From assembly GCF_003479405.1 (NCBI RefSeq), contig NZ_QUHB01000004.1, positions 170,807 to 234,806 of the forward strand: DNA of 64,000 bases. The letters run 5' to 3'. Source of the DNA: Eubacterium sp. AF16-48 (lineage in GTDB: Bacteria > Bacillota > Clostridia > Lachnospirales > Lachnospiraceae). Below the pieces are notes generated by a model, which was not told where the DNA came from, ran no database searches, and saw only the letters and a program-made list of their open reading frames with translations. Shown here in pieces: positions 53,916 to 63,209 of the stretch. The position numbers and the translations under genes were made by a program. How positions within the stretch are numbered: position 1 is the stretch's first letter; every line of letters begins with the position of its first letter.

Positions 53916-55694
53916 ATGACAGTAAATAACAGAATAAAAAGATTAAGGGAAATAATGAAGGAAACAGCAGTGGATGTATATGTAGCACCTACCTGTGATT
54001 TTCATGGCTCCGAGTATATAGGGGATTATTTTAAAACAAGAGAGTTTATAACGGGTTTTACAGGCTCTGCAGGAACAGCGGTAATCACCATGGAAGAGGC
54101 GTGTCTGTGGACTGATGGAAGGTACTTTCTTCAGGCAGAAAATCAATTGAAAAATACTGAAGTTAAATTAATGAAATCCGGAGAAGCAGGAGTTTATACA
54201 GTATATGAATATATTAAAAATATTGCAAAAACAAATATCACTGTAGCCTTTGACGGAAAAATGATGTCTGCTGATATGGCAGAAAATATAAGAAATATTG
54301 AAAATGTAACAGTGGATGGTCATTTGGCTTTAATAGATAAAATATGGGAGGACCGTCCGGAAATCAGCCATAAGCCAATATGGAAGCTGGATGATAAGTA
54401 TACGGGAAAAAATACAGCTACTAAAATAAGTGAAATAAGAAACATGATGGAGGAGAGAAGGGCAGATGTTTTACTTCTTTCAGCCTTAGATGAAGTGGCA
54501 TGGACTCTTAATTTAAGAGGCAATGATATAATGTATACGCCTGTATTTATGGGATTTTTGATTATAACCAAAGATGAGGTTAATTTTTACGTTAATAAAA
54601 TTCAGTTACAGGACAACATAGAAGAATACTTAAAAGAATGTGATATCAAAATACGGGATTATGGCATCGTGTATGCAGATTTAGAAAAAATAAGAAAGAA
54701 AAGAATCTGGCTTGATAAATCCAGCGCCAATTATGCTGTCATAGAATCAATTAATAATGATAATAAAATAATAAATAAGCTGACTCCTGCCTTGCAACTT
54801 AAAGCAGTTAAAAATGAAGCGGAAATAGAAAATGAGAAAAAAGCTCATATTTTAGACGGTGTGGCAATGACAAATTTTCTGTACTGGCTTAAAACCAATG
54901 TGGGAAAGGAATATATGGATGAACTGAAGTTAGGAGACAGGCTTGAGGATTTTAGAAACCGGGCAGAAAGCTATATTGAGCCAAGCTTTGCCCCCATTGT
55001 GGGATATAACGAACATGGTGCAATAGTACATTACAGTGCCACAAAGGCGTCTAATGTAGTTATAAAAAACGAAGGTATTGTACTTATAGACAGTGGTGGA
55101 CATTATTTGGAGGGAACCACAGACATTACAAGAACCATAAGTTTAGGAAATGTTACGGAAAAAATGAAAAAAATGTATACGGCAGTGCTTAAGGGACACT
55201 TAAAGCTGTCAGGGGCAATATTTAAAAAAGGCTGTAGCGGAACGACTCTTGATTATATTGCAAGAAAGCCTCTATGGGATATGGGACTTGATTATAATCA
55301 TGGAACCGGACATGGAGTTGGTTATCTTTTAAGTGTTCATGAGGCACCTAATGCCATTAGATACAGAATAATGAAAAATCCAGAATTAAATCCTGTATTT
55401 GAGCCGGGAATGATAACGTCAAATGAACCGGGAGTTTATTTAGACAATGAATTTGGAATACGAATTGAAAATCTTATTTTGTGTAAAGAGAAGGAAAAAA
55501 CGGATTTTGGAGAATTTCTATGCTTTGAAAATCTCACCTATGTTCCTTATGATATGGAATTAATTGACATGGACATGTTAGATGGAAAAGAAAAGGAGAT
55601 ATTAAGAGAGTATAACCAAATGGTGTATGAAAAATTGTCCAAACATTTACAGGAAAATGTTAAAAAATGGTTAAAGAAATATCTCAATTGTTAA
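53916..55694 (+). CDS. Xaa-Pro aminopeptidase (M24B)
   Basis: The 592-residue peptidase removes N-terminal residues preceding proline. The N-terminal two creatinase-like domains (GFTGSAGTAVITMEEACLWTDGRYF near 45) precede the pita-bread catalytic domain, where the five metal ligands can be placed: Asp in LIDSGGHY, Asp in GTTDITRTI, His in NHGTGHGVGY, Glu in TSNEPGVY and Glu in IRIENL. Length matches the large (about 600-residue) APP1-type enzymes rather than the 440-residue E. coli PepP. AAGGGAAGG precedes ATG 53916. A strong terminator follows. Confidence 0.94.
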   Translation: MTVNNRIKRLREIMKETAVDVYVAPTCDFHGSEYIGDYFKTREFITGFTGSAGTAVITMEEACLWTDGRYFLQAENQLKNTEVKLMKSGEAGVYTVYEYIKNIAKTNITVAFDGKMMSADMAENIRNIENVTVDGHLALIDKIWEDRPEISHKPIWKLDDKYTGKNTATKISEIRNMMEERRADVLLLSALDEVAWTLNLRGNDIMYTPVFMGFLIITKDEVNFYVNKIQLQDNIEEYLKECDIKIRDYGIVYADLEKIRKKRIWLDKSSANYAVIESINNDNKIINKLTPALQLKAVKNEAEIENEKKAHILDGVAMTNFLYWLKTNVGKEYMDELKLGDRLEDFRNRAESYIEPSFAPIVGYNEHGAIVHYSATKASNVVIKNEGIVLIDSGGHYLEGTTDITRTISLGNVTEKMKKMYTAVLKGHLKLSGAIFKKGCSGTTLDYIARKPLWDMGLDYNHGTGHGVGYLLSVHEAPNAIRYRIMKNPELNPVFEPGMITSNEPGVYLDNEFGIRIENLILCKEKEKTDFGEFLCFENLTYVPYDMELIDMDMLDGKEKEILREYNQMVYEKLSKHLQENVKKWLKKYLNC

Positions 55695-55724
55695 AAAAAC
55701 AGTATTGTAAGTTTTTGTATATAG

Positions 55725-55777
55725 TGCTATCATCAGTGTTATCAAAATTGTATCACAATTGATGATAGCATTTTTTT
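55725..55777 (+). terminator. Terminator after the M24 aminopeptidase
   Basis: TGCTATCATCA pairs perfectly with TGATGATAGCA, followed by seven T. Confidence 0.9.
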
Positions 55778-55803
55778 GCCTATAAGGCAGAAGGGAGAGG
55801 TAT

Positions 55804-58800
55804 ATGAGAAAGGGAATGAAAAAGCTATGCAGTTCTGCCCTTAGCATTCTGTTAGCTTTGTCCATGGTAGTTCCGGGAGCAGGCGTTTATCACACAAATG
55901 TTAAAGCAGATGATGTTGTAGAAAAAACACAAACCGGAAATGATAACGGAAAGGATGACGGAAAAAGTATTAAAGGTGATTATTTCAGACAAAATATGGC
56001 AGTTTTGCTTAAGAATAATCAGCTAAAGACTAGCAATTCAGAAGTTACCCTTACTGAAAATGAAAAGGGAAAGGGTGTTCTTGTTTCAGGAAAAGATAAG
56101 GATATTTTAAATAGTGAAATCACAATTGATAAAAAGTTGAATTTTGACGGAAAAATTGTAGGAAGATTAAGTCTTGACGCCATAGCCGAAAGGGGAGGCG
56201 ATATAACCGTTGGAGTTTTCGTTGATGGTGGAAGCAAACCGGTTGGAACTTTTAAATTATATAAACAAAGAAAGAAAAATGACTGGACATACACAAAGGA
56301 CAGTTCAATTGATGTGTCAGAATTAAAACTTACAGGAGAACATACAGTTTCCCTTAAAGTATTATCTACATCAGCATCTAAGGTAAACTTCCTTATAAGA
56401 GCTGTGGAATTTGTTGAAAGTACCGTTCCTGTAATATACTTTAATATTAATGAAGAAGATGGAACTATTGCAGAAATGAATGCTTCAAGTGACCATTCAG
56501 TAGAGTGCTACGGGAGTATGACCATAAAGGTTCCGGATGGCTTTGTTTCTGAGTATACAGGCAAGGAAGTAACAGGTGGAACTTACAATATGGAATACAT
56601 AAGAGGACGTGGAAATTCTACATGGGCTACTCCTAAAAAGCCATACAAGATTAAGCTTGATAAAAAAGCAGACCTTCTTGGAATGGGAAAGAATAAACAC
56701 TGGGTATTGCTTGCTAACTATTATGATAACAGTCTTCTTAGAAATAAGATTACATATTGGTTAGGACAGCAGCTTAATATGGCATTTACTCCTAAAAGTG
56801 AACCTGTAGATGTTGTGATGAATGGAGAATATTACGGAAGTTATTTCCTGTCGCAGCAGGTAAGGGTAGGTAGCACAAGAGTAGATATTGATGATTTGGA
56901 AGAGTCGGAGGAAACAATGAACTCTACGGATTCTGCCATTATATCAGGAGGATATTTGCTGGCACTTTCTCCATATGAGAGAATTGAACATCAGACATTT
57001 TCAACTAATAATAATGTTGAATTTAAGTTAGAAAGTCCTAAGTTTGAAGATTATTACAATGAAACACAGTTTAATTATATAAAGGATTATGTTCAAAAAA
57101 CGGAAGATGCAATATACGGAAAGAATTTCAAGGATTCTAATGGAACATCCTATACGGAATATATGGATTTAAATGCAGCAGTATATTATTACTGGATGCA
57201 GGAATTCTCCATGAATGGGGATGGATTTGTTTCTCCAAGTACATATTTGTATAAACCAAGAAATGGAAAATTATATTTTGGGCCTCTTTGGGACTTTGAT
57301 TATGTTGCCTGGGGTTCAACAGAATATTCCGGAAACTCTGTTACAGGCTGGAGCCGAAACACAAATATGTGGTTTGACAAATTGTTTGAAGATAAAACAT
57401 TTGCCCGGGCTATAGTTGATGCATGGCCGTCAATAAAGGAAAAAGTTAATGAACTGATTATGCCGGGTGGTCAGCTTGACAAATACAAAGATGAGATGGT
57501 TAAGACAGCAGCATATAACTTTGAAAAATGGGGAATGTCAGATTTAGGACAGGATGATATGGAAGAAGATTCTAAGGGAAATAATTATCTGACTTACGAC
57601 CAGGAAATAGAAAGGTTAAGAGGCTGGATAAAGGAAAGAACAGAATGGGTTGATAAGAATGTAGCATCTATTGTTCCACAGCCTTGTAAGGTTAAGTTTA
57701 TGGCGGACAATAAGGTCATTGCTACAAAGGATGAATACATTGGAAAAACTATAAGCAGTTTTCCAACGGCACCTAAGAAAAAAGGCTATGTTTTTGTAGG
57801 ATGGAATGCTCATTTCCATATGAATTTTAAAGAGTATTTAAGTTACATAGGTAGTACGGAAGAGGATTTGTCGGAATTTATGGAGCCTGAGGAAATAAAG
57901 AATCTTAAAAAGAACGGCTATGATTTTGACGGTGAATTTTCATCATCAGATATATTAGTTAAAGATACTACCCTTACTGCTAAATACATTTCTGAAAGGG
58001 AATATGTTAAGGAAAGAAAGATTATATTAAACAGAAAATACATGATACTGAACCAGTGGAGTGATGAAGGGGAAATAAAGGCAACAGTTATTCCTTTTGA
58101 TGCAACAAACAGCGAAATACAGTGGTCATCATCTAATCCGGAAGTGGCAGAGGTTATGGATGGCAGTGTAACTCCTATAAAATCGGGAGATACAATAATA
58201 ACAGCTAAAACCGCTAGTGGATTAACAGCTACCTGTAAAGTACATGTATGTACTGATGGGGAAAGCGACGAAATGCCTATGGAGGCATATTATGAATTTC
58301 CTGAATATGATTACACTATAGGAGTAAACGAATATAAGGATTTAGGAGTTAAATATCAACCGGAGAATGCAGTATTTGATGAAAACTGCAAATTCCTTGT
58401 GGGAGATGATTCTGTTGTTGAAGTAAGTGATGGAGGCGTGGTTTATGGATTAAAGCCGGGAACAACCACAGTATATGCTTATACAAATAATGGAGATCCT
58501 ATCAGATGTCAGGTAACAGTTGTTGACAAAAAAACAGCAGCTATTGGAAATGTATATACAGTTAAAAACTGCAAATACAAGGTTTTAACTAATAAAGATA
58601 AAAATAAAACTGTTATGTGTGTAGGGGCAAAGAACAGCAAGGTTAAAGCCGTAAATATACCTTCTAAGGTTAAAATTAAAAATGTCACATATAAGGTTAT
58701 AAGCATAAAGGCAAAGGCATTTGCAAAAATGAAAAAATTAAAGAAGGTAACAATTGGTAATAATGTTTCCTTTATTGGAAAGTCAGCTTTTTATAACTGC

Positions 58801-59022
58801 AAAAATCTTACAAAGGTATATATTGGTAAAAAGGTAGAAATTATTTATCAGAACGCCTTTAAGGGAGATAAGAAACTTAAGAACATAACAATTAAGGCTA
58901 AAAGAGCTAAAATTAACAAAGGAGCTTTCAGCAAAATTTCAGGTAAGTCAGTATTTAAGGTACCTAAAAACTGTAAGGCATACTATAAGATTGTATTGGG
59001 AAAAAGCAGAAATATAAAATAA
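55804..59022 (+). CDS. Secreted CotH-kinase family protein with repeat, Ig-like and LRR modules
   Basis: Signal peptide at about 1-36 (ending VKA). An N-terminal beta domain (about 45-205), then a CotH kinase domain (about 215-600) with RGRGNSTWATPKKPYKIKL near 260, HWVLLANYYDNSLLRN near 298, GEYYGSYFLSQQVR near 340 and the metal/catalytic GPLWDFDYVAWG near 497. Next an InlB/Flg_new-type repeat (YVFVGWN near 660), two Big-type Ig-like domains (about 740-900, with SSNPEVAEV and PGTTTVYAY), and a C-terminal BspA-type leucine-rich segment (LKKVTIGNNVSFIGKSAFYN near 980). CotH proteins phosphorylate spore-coat or surface proteins in known cases; here the secreted form implies an extracellular target. 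No sortase motif is seen. GGGAGAGG precedes ATG 55804. Confidence 0.88.
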   Translation: MRKGMKKLCSSALSILLALSMVVPGAGVYHTNVKADDVVEKTQTGNDNGKDDGKSIKGDYFRQNMAVLLKNNQLKTSNSEVTLTENEKGKGVLVSGKDKDILNSEITIDKKLNFDGKIVGRLSLDAIAERGGDITVGVFVDGGSKPVGTFKLYKQRKKNDWTYTKDSSIDVSELKLTGEHTVSLKVLSTSASKVNFLIRAVEFVESTVPVIYFNINEEDGTIAEMNASSDHSVECYGSMTIKVPDGFVSEYTGKEVTGGTYNMEYIRGRGNSTWATPKKPYKIKLDKKADLLGMGKNKHWVLLANYYDNSLLRNKITYWLGQQLNMAFTPKSEPVDVVMNGEYYGSYFLSQQVRVGSTRVDIDDLEESEETMNSTDSAIISGGYLLALSPYERIEHQTFSTNNNVEFKLESPKFEDYYNETQFNYIKDYVQKTEDAIYGKNFKDSNGTSYTEYMDLNAAVYYYWMQEFSMNGDGFVSPSTYLYKPRNGKLYFGPLWDFDYVAWGSTEYSGNSVTGWSRNTNMWFDKLFEDKTFARAIVDAWPSIKEKVNELIMPGGQLDKYKDEMVKTAAYNFEKWGMSDLGQDDMEEDSKGNNYLTYDQEIERLRGWIKERTEWVDKNVASIVPQPCKVKFMADNKVIATKDEYIGKTISSFPTAPKKKGYVFVGWNAHFHMNFKEYLSYIGSTEEDLSEFMEPEEIKNLKKNGYDFDGEFSSSDILVKDTTLTAKYISEREYVKERKIILNRKYMILNQWSDEGEIKATVIPFDATNSEIQWSSSNPEVAEVMDGSVTPIKSGDTIITAKTASGLTATCKVHVCTDGESDEMPMEAYYEFPEYDYTIGVNEYKDLGVKYQPENAVFDENCKFLVGDDSVVEVSDGGVVYGLKPGTTTVYAYTNNGDPIRCQVTVVDKKTAAIGNVYTVKNCKYKVLTNKDKNKTVMCVGAKNSKVKAVNIPSKVKIKNVTYKVISIKAKAFAKMKKLKKVTIGNNVSFIGKSAFYNCKNLTKVYIGKKVEIIYQNAFKGDKKLKNITIKAKRAKINKGAFSKISGKSVFKVPKNCKAYYKIVLGKSRNIK

Positions 59023-59174
59023 TGTGGAAATACCATTTAGAAAGTATAAGACACACTAAAAAAGATGATATAAGAACTGTCATGGGAGTAAAATACTGTG
59101 GCAGTTTTTAATTTTTCATAACATAAAAAAACATTGCATAAAATGTACAAAGTATAAGTTGTATAGAGGTTTTT

Positions 59175-59435
59175 TTGAAAGAATATATTGAAGAGAGGGT
59201 ACTTGAAACATCTAATTACATTGTAGAAAACAATTCCACGGTAAGACAGTGTGCCAGACAGTTTGGAATCAGCAAAAGCACAGTACATAAAGACGTATCT
59301 GAACGTCTTCCGCAAATTAATCAGAGACTGGCAATTAAAGTAAGAGAGGTGTTAGACAAAAATAAAAAAGAACGTCACATACGTGGCGGTCTTGCAACAA
59401 AGGCTAAATATGAAAAAAATAAAAGCCTTAACTGA
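59175..59435 (+). CDS. spoIIID: Sporulation transcriptional regulator SpoIIID
   Basis: SpoIIID is a small DNA-binding protein of the mother-cell programme. The 86-residue product has the conserved helix-turn-helix VRQCARQFGISKSTVHKDV at about residues 24-42, the RLPQIN and basic C-terminal RHIRGGLATKAKYEK segment that contacts the minor groove. The start is TTG 59175 with AGAGGT before it. It precedes mreB/mbl, the usual clostridial arrangement. Its presence indicates a spore-forming lineage, though not that this strain completes sporulation. Confidence 0.95.
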   Translation: MKEYIEERVLETSNYIVENNSTVRQCARQFGISKSTVHKDVSERLPQINQRLAIKVREVLDKNKKERHIRGGLATKAKYEKNKSLN

Positions 59436-59457
59436 TAAATCAGTAAGGCTGTTGTTT
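59424..59457 (+). terminator. Hairpin overlapping the spoIIID stop
   Basis: AGCCTTAACTGAT pairs with ATCAGTAAGGCT across AA with one bulged base, followed by GTTGTTT. Confidence 0.7.
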
Positions 59458-59465
59458 ACGGGGGA

Positions 59466-59490
59466 CCTAGTGGGAGTTTCACCCACTAGG
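59466..59490. repeat. Perfect hairpin in the spoIIID-mreB gap (possible dispersed repeat)
   Basis: CCTAGTGGG and CCCACTAGG flank the 7-nt loop AGTTTCA. The following about 120 nt, up to 59600, look organised rather than random and resemble repeat-type intergenic elements of related genomes, an impression that needs a genome search. Confidence 0.45.
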
Positions 59491-59783
59491 TTGAGTATGA
59501 AAAACTTAAAATACGCCATTATAGGGTATGACGTATACAAACTATATGCACAAGTTCTTAGCACTCGCAAAAAGTACTTAATAACTCGTACATTGTTTAT
59601 AATAAAGGGTACTTATGAACAAAATATGAACGGAATGTAAAAGAATATCGAAAAAAGACGAAAAATACAAAAAAACATGAAAAAAAATAAAAAACAGGTT
59701 GAAAAAGGACGATTTATCTGAAAAGGAAGGCAAAAAAATGGAAAAACATATCTAAAAAATGGAAATTTTTTAAAAATAAAACA

Positions 59784-59812
59784 TATACAGAATGGGAAAA
59801 AGTTGTTATACT
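59784..59812 (+). promoter_or_regulatory. Promoter of mreB
   Basis: TATACA at 59784-59789 (four of six to the -35 consensus) and TATACT at 59807-59812 with 17-bp spacing, 73 nt before ATG 59885. Confidence 0.5.
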
Positions 59813-59884
59813 TTAGTTTAGTATGGATATTCTAAAATATATATAAGGATGAAAACAAAATTTTTTACACATAAGGAGCGTCAA

Positions 59885-60886
59885 ATGTTTAACACAGATA
59901 TTGGTATAGATTTAGGAACAGCAAGTGTATTGGTTTATATAAAAGGAAAAGGTGTTGTTTTAAAAGAGCCTTCAGTAGTTGCCATTGACAGAGATACTGA
60001 CAAGATAAAAGCTGTCGGAGAGGAAGCCCGTCTTATGATAGGAAGAACTCCGGGAAATATAGTTGCCGTAAGACCTCTTAAGCAGGGAGTTATATCTGAT
60101 TATTCAGTTACTGAGCAGATGATTAGATATTTTATTCAAAAAGCGGTAGGAAAACGTTCATATAAGAAACCACGTATATGTGTATGTATACCAAGTGGAG
60201 CTACAGAAGTTGAAACTAAGGCAGTACAGGACGCAGCTTTTCAGGCAGGAGCCAGGGAGGTCTTTGTGGTGGAAGAACCTTTAGCAGCAGCCATAGGCGC
60301 CGGCATAGAAATAAAGAAGCCTTGTGGTAACATGATTGTGGATATTGGTGGAGGAACTACCGATATTGCAGTTATTTCATTGGGAGGAACAGTAGTCAGC
60401 ACATCAGTTAAAGTGGCAGGAGATGATTTTGACGAAGCTATTGTCAGATATATGAGAAAGAAACACAATCTTCTTATTGGAGAGAGAACTGCCGAAGAAA
60501 TTAAAATTGGAATTGGTACATGCTATAACAAATCTGAAAATCAGAAAATGGAAGTAAGGGGAAGAAACTTAGTTACCGGTCTTCCAAAAACCATAGAAGT
60601 AACATCGGAAGAAACAGAAGAAGCATTAAGGGATGTTACAACAAGTATTATTGATGCAGTACACAGGGTTTTGGAACAGACTCCTCCGGAACTGGCAGCA
60701 GATATAGCAGTAAGAGGTATAGTTTTAACAGGCGGTGGTTGTCTTCTTAACGGACTGGATGAACTGATAGAGGCGAAAACCGGCATTAACACCATGACCG
60801 CAGAGGATCCTATGACGGCAGTTGCCATCGGAACCGGACAATATCTGGAATATATTGACGAGGAAAATTCAGAAAAATTAAAATAA
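59885..60886 (+). CDS. mreB: Rod-shape-determining actin homologue MreB/Mbl
   Basis: MreB-family filaments under the membrane guide peptidoglycan synthesis and rod shape. From ATG 59885 (AAGGAG six bases upstream) the protein has 333 residues: IGIDLGTASVLVYIKGKG (phosphate 1), ICVCIPSGATEVETKAV, VVEEPLAAAIGAGI, DIGGGTTDIAVISLGG (phosphate 2) and GIVLTGGGCLLNGLDELI (adenosine motif). An in-frame ATG at 59849 would add 12 residues not typical of the family. Adjacency to spoIIID suggests the Mbl paralogue. mreC and mreD do not follow, which also fits Mbl. Confidence 0.93.
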   Translation: MFNTDIGIDLGTASVLVYIKGKGVVLKEPSVVAIDRDTDKIKAVGEEARLMIGRTPGNIVAVRPLKQGVISDYSVTEQMIRYFIQKAVGKRSYKKPRICVCIPSGATEVETKAVQDAAFQAGAREVFVVEEPLAAAIGAGIEIKKPCGNMIVDIGGGTTDIAVISLGGTVVSTSVKVAGDDFDEAIVRYMRKKHNLLIGERTAEEIKIGIGTCYNKSENQKMEVRGRNLVTGLPKTIEVTSEETEEALRDVTTSIIDAVHRVLEQTPPELAADIAVRGIVLTGGGCLLNGLDELIEAKTGINTMTAEDPMTAVAIGTGQYLEYIDEENSEKLK

Positions 60887-60900
60887 TAAATATTAATCTA

Positions 60901-60930
60901 AAGGCTGTCCCATTTTTGGACAGCCTTGTT
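60901..60930 (+). terminator. Hairpin after mreB
   Basis: AAGGCTGTCC and GGACAGCCTT form a perfect 10-bp stem around CATTTTT. The tail GTTAGG is not T-rich, so read-through to recD2 is possible. Confidence 0.6.
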
Positions 60931-60947
60931 AGGATAAGGAACATTAA

Positions 60948-63209
60948 ATGAAAAATATCAGTGGATATGTAGAAAATATTACCTTTAGAAATGAGGACAA
61001 CGGTTACACTGTTCTTACTTTATTAAGTGGAAAAAAGGAAATTAAGTGTACAGGAACTTTTGGATACATAGGTGAAGGTGAATATGTGGAAATAGAGGGA
61101 GAAGAGGTTTTTCATGATATTTATGGAGAACAGATTAAGGTTATTTCCTATGAAATAATTCCTGCTACGGATGAGTTCTCTATTAAAAAGTATCTGGGCT
61201 CAGGAGCTATTAAGGGCTTAGGTGCAGTTCTTGCAGACAGAATTGTGGAACGTTTTGGGGAAGATACCATCAGAATAATAGAAGAAGAACCGGAAAGATT
61301 AGCGGAAATAAGAGGAATAACCACCAGAAAAGCCATGGATATATGCAAGCAGGTTGAAGATAAGAAAGATATGAGAGATATTATGATTTTTCTTCAGGGC
61401 TACGGTATATCTCCGGCTTTGGCAAATAAAATATACACATTATATGGAACTAAGGTTTATGACATCATAAAAACCAACCCTTACCGTCTTGCAGATGATG
61501 TGGCAGGAGTTGGCTTTAAAACAGCAGATGAAATAGCAAGAAGGGCGGGAGTGGAAGTAAATGCCTCCGTCAGAATAAAAAGCGGTATGTGTTATGCCTT
61601 GGCAGATGCTTCTACCTCAGGTCATACCTATTTGCCAAAGGAACAGCTGGCACAAAGAACCATTAATCTTTTGGGACTTAGAGATCAGTACATGAGTGCT
61701 GACGGAACCTATAATATGGATTTGTTAGACAACTGCTTTACAGAACTGATTCTTGAAAAAAAACTGATTTTAAAAGAAATAGATGATGTTGAAGGGGTGT
61801 TTCTGTCAACTTTCTATTATACAGAACTGAATATTGCCAGAATGCTTTTAGAGCTTAATATAGAAACAACGGAAGATGACTATATTATGGGAATTAAGTT
61901 AGATACCATTGAAAAGCTGACAGGGGTTCAGTTAGATGAACTGCAAAGAAAGGCAGTTATTGAAACCCAGAATAATGGTGTTTCCGTTATTACCGGTGGT
62001 CCCGGAACAGGAAAGACCACTACTATTAATGCCATTATCCAAATGTTTGAAACAGATGGCTTAGAAGTGTCCCTTGCAGCACCTACAGGAAGGGCTGCAA
62101 AGAGAATGAGCGAGGCTACAGGGCATAAGGCAAGCACTATTCACAGACTGTTGGAAGTATCCGGTGGTGGTGATGAGGTAACAGCAGATGATTTGTCTGC
62201 AAGATTTGGACGAAACGAACAAAATCCTTTGGAAACAGATGTTATTATTGTAGATGAGATGTCCATGGTAGATACATTTCTTATGCATGCACTGTTAAAA
62301 GCCATTACCATTGGAACAAGAGTTGTTTTTGTGGGGGATGTAAATCAGCTGGCAAGTGTGGGACCGGGAAATGTTTTAAAGGATATTATTGATTCGGGAC
62401 AGTTTAGCGTGGTTAAGCTGACGAAGGTGTTCAGACAGGCGGGAGAAAGTGGAATAGTTGTAAATGCCCACAAAATTAATGCAGGACAGCAGGTGGCGCT
62501 GGATAACAGTACCGGTGACTTCTTATATATAGAAAGAGAAAATGCACAAATGGCATTAAATGCAACTATTGGTCTTCTTAAAACAAAGCTTCCGGGATAT
62601 GTAGGGGCAAAAGAACAGGATATTCAGGTTTTAACACCTATGCGAAACGGTATTTTAGGTGTCAATTCCTTAAATGAACAACTTCAGAAGTTTATTAATC
62701 CTCCTTCTCCTGATAAAAGCGAAAAGGAAATTGCAGGGACAATTTTCAGGGAGGGTGATAAGGTTATGCAGGTTAAAAACAATTATCAGCTTAGCTGGGA
62801 ACAACGCTCGGCTTCAGGAAGAATATTTGATACCGGCAGTGGCATATTTAACGGAGATATGGGAATTGTTACTAAAATTAACAATACTACTAATTATATA
62901 GAAGTTGTTTTTGATGATGACAGATATGTAACTTATGATACAAAACAGGCAGAGGAATTGGAGCTGGCGTATGCCATTACAATACATAAGTCTCAGGGTA
63001 GTGAATATCCTGCAGTTATTATGCCTTTAGTTTCGGGAGTGCAGATGCTTATGACCAGAAATCTTTTGTATACAGGAGTTACCAGAGCAAAGAAGTGCGT
63101 GTGCATTGTAGGAAGAAAGGAAATGTTTGAAGCCATGATAGCTAATGAAGATCAGCATAAAAGGTATTCAGGACTTAAGTGGCAGATTATAAATTACTAT
63201 AATGAGTAA
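60948..63209 (+). CDS. recD2: RecD2-type ATP-dependent DNA helicase
   Basis: RecD2 is the 5'-3' SF1B helicase found without RecBC. The 753-residue protein starts with an OB-like region (GYVENITFRNEDNGYTVLTL), then helix-hairpin-helix segments (YLGSGAIKGLGAVLADRIVE near 82; NPYRLADDVAGVGFKTADEIA near 177), the Walker A GGPGTGKTTTINAII near 348, IIVDEMSMVDTFLM (Walker B) near 427, VFVGDVNQLASVGPGNVLKD near 465, and the C-terminal LAYAITIHKSQGSEYPAVI begun near 676. It overlaps comF by eight bases. Confidence 0.95.
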   Translation: MKNISGYVENITFRNEDNGYTVLTLLSGKKEIKCTGTFGYIGEGEYVEIEGEEVFHDIYGEQIKVISYEIIPATDEFSIKKYLGSGAIKGLGAVLADRIVERFGEDTIRIIEEEPERLAEIRGITTRKAMDICKQVEDKKDMRDIMIFLQGYGISPALANKIYTLYGTKVYDIIKTNPYRLADDVAGVGFKTADEIARRAGVEVNASVRIKSGMCYALADASTSGHTYLPKEQLAQRTINLLGLRDQYMSADGTYNMDLLDNCFTELILEKKLILKEIDDVEGVFLSTFYYTELNIARMLLELNIETTEDDYIMGIKLDTIEKLTGVQLDELQRKAVIETQNNGVSVITGGPGTGKTTTINAIIQMFETDGLEVSLAAPTGRAAKRMSEATGHKASTIHRLLEVSGGGDEVTADDLSARFGRNEQNPLETDVIIVDEMSMVDTFLMHALLKAITIGTRVVFVGDVNQLASVGPGNVLKDIIDSGQFSVVKLTKVFRQAGESGIVVNAHKINAGQQVALDNSTGDFLYIERENAQMALNATIGLLKTKLPGYVGAKEQDIQVLTPMRNGILGVNSLNEQLQKFINPPSPDKSEKEIAGTIFREGDKVMQVKNNYQLSWEQRSASGRIFDTGSGIFNGDMGIVTKINNTTNYIEVVFDDDRYVTYDTKQAEELELAYAITIHKSQGSEYPAVIMPLVSGVQMLMTRNLLYTGVTRAKKCVCIVGRKEMFEAMIANEDQHKRYSGLKWQIINYYNE

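Larger units (their letters stand above)
59436..59884 (+). other. Intergenic region between spoIIID and mreB
   Basis: This 449-nt gap contains the spoIIID terminator, a perfect 9-bp hairpin (CCTAGTGGG at 59466-59474, CCCACTAGG at 59482-59490), a possible structured repeat up to about 59640, an A-rich stretch, and the mreB promoter at 59784. An open frame at 59383-59640 crosses spoIIID and both hairpins and lacks a ribosome site; it is not called. Confidence 0.55.

Noticed and set aside
59383..59640. 85-codon frame after spoIIID
   Set aside because: Overlaps spoIIID and two hairpins, has no ribosome site, and looks like a read-through of repeat-like DNA.
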